Under the pieces are notes generated by a model, which was not told where the DNA came from, ran no database searches, and worked only from the letters and a program-made list of their open reading frames with translations. A program made the position numbers and the translations under genes. From contig NZ_SOFM01000003.1 of the NCBI RefSeq assembly GCF_004402705.1, forward strand, positions 20,527 to 84,526: 64,000 nt of DNA, written 5' to 3'. This DNA comes from Cryobacterium mannosilyticum (GTDB taxonomy: Bacteria; Actinomycetota; Actinomycetes; Actinomycetales; Microbacteriaceae). Below, in pieces: positions 59,598 to 64,000 of the stretch. Each line of letters starts with the position of its first letter. The first letter of the stretch is position 1.

Positions 59598-61124
59598 CTA
59601 CCGCGCCGTGCGCAGCGTGAGCAGTGCCACGACGGCCGCGGCCAGCACCAGGCCCACCCCGATCCAGGCGGTGGGCCCGATGCCGGTGCCGAAGGCATCC
59701 CGCGCAGAGGCGAGCAGCAGCCCGGCCTGGCCGGCCGGAAGGGCGCCGGCCACGGCGACGGCCCCACCGAGCGTCTCCGCCGCGGCCGACCGCTGGGCGG
59801 CGCTCAGCGCCTCCGGCAGCACAACCGACCCTCGGTAGGCGGCGGTCAGGATGGTGCCGAGAATGGTCGTGCCCAGCACCGCGCCCAGCTCGTAGGCCGT
59901 CTCACCGACCGCGGATGCCGCGCCCATCTTGTCTGCCGGAGCGGTCGCCACGACGAGTTCGTTCGACACGGTCTCGGCCGCGCCGATTCCGATGCCGAGC
60001 AGGGCGAACACGAGCGCGACCCCGACCGCGTCCAGCGTCGCCCCGCCGAGGGCGATGACCAGGTAACCCCCGGCCGAGATCAGCAGGCCGGCCGGCACCA
60101 CGATCGACGGCCGCACGCGCCGGGAGATCGGCACGATCACCAGGCCGGCCGCGATCATGGCCGTCAGACCGGGCACCAGGACCAGGCCGGCCGCCAGCGG
60201 GGACAGGCCGAGCACGAGCTGCAGGTACTGGGACAGGAAGAACAATCCGCCGACGAGGGCGACCACGCTGAGCAGGTTGACGCCGATCGCCCCGCTGAAG
60301 GCGCCCGTGCGGAACAGCGCGAGGTCGATCATCGGCTGGGCCAGGCGAGGCTGGCGGCGCACGAACTGGATGCCGGCGACCAGCCCGAGCAGGATCGGCC
60401 CGATCGTGGCGAGCGAGGGTCCGTGTTCGGCCAGCACCTTGATGCCGTAGACGACGGGAAACATGGTGGCCAGGGACAGCAGGATGCTCGGCAGGTCGAT
60501 CCGGCCGGGGTTCGGGTCACGCGACTCCGGAACGAGGAGCGGGCCGAGCACGAGCAGCGGCAGGAGCAGCGGCACGGCGAGCAGGAAGACGGAACCCCAG
60601 GCGAAGTGCTCCAGCAGCACGCCGCCCACGACCGGGCCCAGCGCGCTGCCGGCGGCGAAACCGCTCGCCCAGATGGCGATCGCCAGCCGTCGCTGGTCCC
60701 GCTCCGTGAAGACGGAGCGGAGCAGCGACAGGGTCGGCGGCATCAGCATGGCGCCGAACACGCCGAGCACGGCGCGGTCGATGATGAGCCATTCGATGCT
60801 CGGGGCGAAGGCCGCCACCACGGAGACGGTGCCGAAGCCGGCCGAGCCGATCAGGAGCAGGCGACGGCGCCCGATCCGGTCGCCGAGGCTTCCCATGGCC
60901 ACGAGCAGCCCGGCGAGCATCAGCGGGTAGATGTCGATCACCCAGAGCAGCTGAACGCCCGTCGGCCGGAGCGCCTCGGAGATGGCCGGCAGGGCGAGGC
61001 CCAGCACGGTGTTGTCGATCGAGACCAGGAGCACCGGCAGCATGAGCACGACCAGCGCCCACCACCGGCGGCGGGGGCTGAGGTCGGGGACTGCGGGGAC
61101 GGTCTGGCGGAGGTCGGACGACAC
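59598..61124 (-). CDS. MFS transporter, DHA2 (14-TM, EmrB/QacA-like)
   Basis: 508 residues from a GTG at 61124. About 14 TM helices. Motif A-type loop GSLGDRIGRRRLLLIGS, the antiporter motif C-type stretch GSALGPVVGGVLLEHF and the first helix LLVSIDNTVLGLALPAI are typical of the H+-coupled DHA2 drug exporters. The frame is open to 61337, but the added residues lie over the divergent promoter and TetR gene. It is divergent from a TetR gene with a shared palindrome, the usual arrangement for inducible drug efflux. Confidence 0.93.
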   Translation of the reverse strand: MSSDLRQTVPAVPDLSPRRRWWALVVLMLPVLLVSIDNTVLGLALPAISEALRPTGVQLLWVIDIYPLMLAGLLVAMGSLGDRIGRRRLLLIGSAGFGTVSVVAAFAPSIEWLIIDRAVLGVFGAMLMPPTLSLLRSVFTERDQRRLAIAIWASGFAAGSALGPVVGGVLLEHFAWGSVFLLAVPLLLPLLVLGPLLVPESRDPNPGRIDLPSILLSLATMFPVVYGIKVLAEHGPSLATIGPILLGLVAGIQFVRRQPRLAQPMIDLALFRTGAFSGAIGVNLLSVVALVGGLFFLSQYLQLVLGLSPLAAGLVLVPGLTAMIAAGLVIVPISRRVRPSIVVPAGLLISAGGYLVIALGGATLDAVGVALVFALLGIGIGAAETVSNELVVATAPADKMGAASAVGETAYELGAVLGTTILGTILTAAYRGSVVLPEALSAAQRSAAAETLGGAVAVAGALPAGQAGLLLASARDAFGTGIGPTAWIGVGLVLAAAVVALLTLRTAR

Positions 61125-61159
61125 GGGAAGCTGCTTTCGGATTCGGAGGACGCTAACTA

Positions 61160-61175
61160 TACCGTCCAGACGGTA
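61160..61175. promoter_or_regulatory. TetR-type operator between the MFS exporter and tetR genes
   Basis: TACCGTC-CA-GACGGTA, perfect 7-base arms. A TATAGT -10-like box for the MFS gene directly adjoins it on the minus strand; the tetR start is 10 bases to the right. Confidence 0.75.
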
Positions 61176-61185
61176 CAGTAGCATC

Positions 61186-61779
61186 ATGAGTTCCGTTCCC
61201 GCATCCCCCGCAGGCCGCGCACCGGCATCCGTGTCCACCCGCGACCGCGTCCTCGACGCGTACGCGCTGCTGCTGATCGACCACGGCGAACGGGCGGCCA
61301 CCGTCGAGGCGGTGGCCGTGGCCGCCGGGCTGTCCAAGGGCGGCCTGCTCTACCACTTCGGCTCGAAGGACGCCCTCGTCGAAGGACTGCTCGGCCGCCT
61401 CACGGCCCTCGTCGCCGACGACGTCGAGCAGATCCGCGCGGCCCCGGCCGGCGCGATCGACTACTTGATCCGCACCTCGATGTGGGAGGGCACACGGCTG
61501 GACCACTATATCGCCGCGGCCGTGCGCCTGGCGCAGGGGGCGCATCCGCTGGCCAACCAGGCCCTGGCCTCTACCCGGCGCCAGTGGCTGGCAGCGATCG
61601 AGGAGGCCGTGGGCGACCCCGACGTGGCCGAGGCGGTCATGCTCATCAGTGACGGTCTGTACTACGAATCAACCCTCGCGGGCCCGGGCCAGCTCGCCGC
61701 CGACCTGACGTCCGCGGCGAGGCTGGACCGGTTGCTCGCCGTGATCGGGCGAATGACCGAACGGCCGGTTACTCGGTGA
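61186..61779 (+). CDS. TetR family transcriptional regulator
   Basis: 197 residues. HTH region AATVEAVAVAAGLSKGGLLY and YHFGSKDALVEGLL. A large C-terminal domain (TetR_C of the drug-responsive type) follows. Probably represses the divergent MFS exporter and itself via the palindrome just before its start. The 3' end overlaps the convergent serA gene by 11 bases. Confidence 0.92.
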   Translation: MSSVPASPAGRAPASVSTRDRVLDAYALLLIDHGERAATVEAVAVAAGLSKGGLLYHFGSKDALVEGLLGRLTALVADDVEQIRAAPAGAIDYLIRTSMWEGTRLDHYIAAAVRLAQGAHPLANQALASTRRQWLAAIEEAVGDPDVAEAVMLISDGLYYESTLAGPGQLAADLTSAARLDRLLAVIGRMTERPVTR

Positions 61780-63361
61780 GGGCGATCTCGACCATCACGT
61801 CGGCTTCGATAGCGTCGCGCACCTTGGTGAGCAGGCTCGCGGGCACCGGTGAGTCGACGGTCAGCACGCTGAGCGCCTTCCCGCCGGCGACGTGGCGGGC
61901 GATCTGCATCCCGGCGATGTTGATCTGCGCGTCACCGAACTCGCGGCCGTAGACGGCGACGATTCCGGGGCGGTCCGTGTAGACCATCACGATGAGGTGC
62001 TCCGCGAACGGAACCTCGACCTCGTAGCCGTTCACCTCGACGATCTTCTCGATCTGCTTGGTGCCGGTCAGGGTGCCGGACACCGACACCTGCGAGCCGT
62101 CGGCCAGGGCGCCGCGCAGCGTGATGACGTTGCGGTACTCCGGCGATTCCTTGTCGGTGATCAGGCGCACGGCAACGCCGCGCTGCTCGGCCAGAAGCGG
62201 CGCATTCACGTAGGACACCGTCTCGCTGACCACGTTGGTGAAGATCCCCTTGAGCGCGGCGAGCTTGAGCACGCTCACGTCGTAGTCGGCCAGTTCGCCG
62301 CGGACATCCACGTCGACGCTGGTGAGGGGACTGTGCGCGGCGAGGCCGGAGAAGACCTGGCCCAGCTTCTCGACGAGCGGTATGCCGGGGCGCACGTACG
62401 GGTCGATGACGCCGCCGGCCACGTTGACCGCGTCGGGGACGAGTTCACCGGAGAGCGCGAGGCGCACCGACTTGGCGACGGACACGCCGGCCTTCTCCTG
62501 CGCTTCGTCGGTCGACGCGCCGAGGTGCGGCGTCGTGATGATGTTCGGCAGACCGAGCAGCGCCGAACCGGTCGGCGGTTCGCTGACGAACACGTCGAGG
62601 CCGGCTCCGGCGATCGTGCCGGCGACGAGGGCGTCGTGCAGGTCTGCCTCGTTGATCAGTCCGCCGCGGGCGACGTTGACGACGAAGGCGGTCGGCTTCA
62701 TCAGCGCGAACTGGGCCGCGCCGAGCATCCCGGTGGTCTCGGGCGTCTTGGGCATGTGGATCGTGACGAAGTCCGACTGGGCGAGCAGTTCGTCGAGGCT
62801 GACGGGCGTCACGCCGAGCTGCTGGGCACGGGCCGAGGTGATGTACGGGTCGAAGGCGATGATGTTCGTGCCGAAGGCCTGCATGCGCGCGGCGACGAGG
62901 GCGCCGATCCGGCCGAGGCCGATGATTCCGATCGTCTTTTCGTAGAGCTCCACGCCCGTGTACTTGGAGCGCTTCCACTGACCCTCGGCGAGTGCGCCGT
63001 GCGCCGGGGGGATGTGGCGGGCGAGGCTGATAATGTGGCCGACCGTGAGTTCGGCCGCGGAGATAATGTTCGAGGTCGGGGCATTGACGACCATCACGCC
63101 GGCCGCGGTCGCGGCCTTGATGTCCACGTTGTCCAGGCCGACGCCGGCCCGCGCGATGACCTTGAGCAGCGGTGCGGCGGCGATGGCCTCCGCATCCACC
63201 TTGGTCGCGGAGCGCACGAGGATGGCGTGGGCGGACGCTAATTCTTTGAGCAGGGCCGGGCGGTCGGTGCCGTCGACGTTGCGCACTTCGAAGTCCGGTC
63301 CAAGGGCGTCAACGGTTGCGGGCGAGAGTTCTTCGGCAATAAGTACGACTGGTTTTGACAC
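61769..63361 (-). CDS. serA: D-3-phosphoglycerate dehydrogenase
   Basis: 530 residues, the long three-domain form. First step of the serine pathway. ARAGVGLDNVDIKAATAAGV, the Rossmann GIIGLGRIGALVAARMQAFG and FVVNVARGGLINEADL (substrate/NAD binding) are clear, then HLGASTDEAQEKAGVSVA. An intervening ASB domain and a C-terminal ACT domain (HLIVMVYTDRPGIVAVYG) complete the actinobacterial form, known to be serine-inhibited. Confidence 0.97.
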   Translation of the reverse strand: MSKPVVLIAEELSPATVDALGPDFEVRNVDGTDRPALLKELASAHAILVRSATKVDAEAIAAAPLLKVIARAGVGLDNVDIKAATAAGVMVVNAPTSNIISAAELTVGHIISLARHIPPAHGALAEGQWKRSKYTGVELYEKTIGIIGLGRIGALVAARMQAFGTNIIAFDPYITSARAQQLGVTPVSLDELLAQSDFVTIHMPKTPETTGMLGAAQFALMKPTAFVVNVARGGLINEADLHDALVAGTIAGAGLDVFVSEPPTGSALLGLPNIITTPHLGASTDEAQEKAGVSVAKSVRLALSGELVPDAVNVAGGVIDPYVRPGIPLVEKLGQVFSGLAAHSPLTSVDVDVRGELADYDVSVLKLAALKGIFTNVVSETVSYVNAPLLAEQRGVAVRLITDKESPEYRNVITLRGALADGSQVSVSGTLTGTKQIEKIVEVNGYEVEVPFAEHLIVMVYTDRPGIVAVYGREFGDAQINIAGMQIARHVAGGKALSVLTVDSPVPASLLTKVRDAIEADVMVEIALTE

Positions 63362-63458
63362 GAAAAAGGTTCCTCCGATTGCAGCAGAAATGGTGGGCTT
63401 GCGCCGCGACCGTGGGGCGCCAGTTAGGTTTTCACTCTATCGGCTGCAGAATGGGGCG

Positions 63459-63884
63459 ATGAGCAGCGTTACGTTGACCGACGTCCAATTCGTCCTCCGC
63501 CTCCTTCTCGCGGTGGTCTTCATCGGTGCGGGGGTCACCCATTTCCTGCCGTCCGTGCAGCGCACGATGGCGGCGATGATCCCGCCACGACTGCGATCCA
63601 CGGGCATCCTGAACCCTCGCGCGCTCGTCGTTCTCACCGGGCTGTGCGAAATCGCCGGCGGCCTGGGCCTGCTCTATCGACCCCTGATTGTGACGAGCGG
63701 GGTCTGCCTGATCGTGTTCCTCGTCGCCGTGTTCCCGGCGAACGCCTTCGCGGCCCGGCATCCGGAGCGGTTCGGCCGGATCGCCATCCCGCTCGTGCCC
63801 CGGCTGCTCGGCCAGACGCTGCTGGTGGCCCTGATCGCGCTCGCGATCGTGCCGGTCACTTCCGCGGTCGCGGCACAGCTTTGA
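63459..63884 (+). CDS. DoxX-like membrane protein
   Basis: 141 residues with four TM helices (about 9-27, 54-76, 80-98 and 118-138). The pattern RLLLAVVFIGAGVTHFLPS and LTGLCEIAGGLGLLYRP are those of DoxX-like/DUF4267-type proteins, thought to be subunits of membrane redox complexes. The ATG at 63459 is used; no clear RBS. Divergent from serA. Confidence 0.85.
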   Translation: MSSVTLTDVQFVLRLLLAVVFIGAGVTHFLPSVQRTMAAMIPPRLRSTGILNPRALVVLTGLCEIAGGLGLLYRPLIVTSGVCLIVFLVAVFPANAFAARHPERFGRIAIPLVPRLLGQTLLVALIALAIVPVTSAVAAQL

Positions 63885-64000
63885 GAACGCGGCGCACGGA
63901 GGAGAGCCTGTTGCTTAATGGGGTGCCCTTCGGGTCTTTTTTTGTGGGGCGTGTCGTTTGTGGGGCGTGATTCGGTGGTCTGGGAAAATGGTTCATGGCC
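63885..64000. other. Right edge of the window, possible weak terminator
   Basis: After the DoxX-like gene, a short stem (GCCC-TTC-GGGT) followed by seven T bases (about 63928-63951) may end its transcript. Further right nothing is identifiable; ATGs near 63985-63996 could begin a gene outside the window. Confidence 0.35.

Noticed and set aside
1..64000. CRISPR arrays, rRNA genes, complete insertion sequences or prophage genes
   Set aside because: No regularly spaced repeats, rRNA sequence, transposase or phage structural genes were recognised; only relaxase debris indicates a mobile element.

Overview
The window is chromosomal DNA from a high-GC actinobacterium, most probably a member of the Microbacteriaceae (Cryobacterium/Leifsonia-like; inferred). 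The reasons are the GC-rich codon use, the frequent 4-nt ATGA/GTGA gene overlaps, the DUF6458, DUF6230/DUF6114 and DUF6882 proteins, the leuB-ilvE-fumarylacetoacetase order, and gltX followed by tRNA-Gln.

Core-like left part (1-18 kb). A Ser/Thr kinase (cut by the window edge), an FHA protein and a PP2C phosphatase form a phospho-signalling operon on the minus strand. Next come a TerC transporter behind a yybP-ykoY type manganese riboswitch, an autoregulated TetR/nitroreductase operon, tRNA-Glu, a lipid kinase, an MBL hydrolase and a MacB-type ABC exporter with its TetR regulator. An alanine utilisation module follows: ald, a PucR/AdeR-type regulator and a CycA-type permease. Two sites of the same palindrome (TCGACA-NN-TGTCGA) lie upstream of adeR/ald and of cycA. 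The section ends with the DUF6230/DUF6114 pair, in which the second protein carries a long extra C-terminal part.

Accessory part (about 18-49.7 kb). This stretch is less dense and holds small membrane proteins, GNAT, VOC, DUF and alpha/beta hydrolase genes on both strands, together with several broken genes: a MobF/TraA relaxase remnant, a frameshifted methyltransferase, an XRE regulator with one frameshift, and an ORF broken by a 20-bp duplication. A short AGGGTTCCC-like motif recurs in one orientation at many of the gene boundaries. Inside this part is a coherent cell-envelope stress-like locus (34.5-39.8 kb): an ABC exporter, a secreted protein, an OmpR response regulator, a histidine kinase and a small acidic secreted protein. 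Two promoters there share the same direct-repeat operator and the same spacing. A 50-residue Gly/Ala/Val-rich peptide gene followed by a small two-TM protein (22.5-22.9 kb) is the best candidate for an undescribed peptide system.

Core-like right part (49.7-64 kb). tRNA-Gln and gltX are followed by an apparently inserted block (LysR/aminotransferase, DJ-1/MDR oxidoreductase/TetR). Then come the fah-ilvE-leuB operon, DUF6458, an MFS exporter with a divergent TetR, serA and a DoxX-like protein. Each divergent regulator pair has a recognisable inverted repeat in its intergenic region.

All family assignments come from reading motifs and protein sequence by eye; no database search was run.
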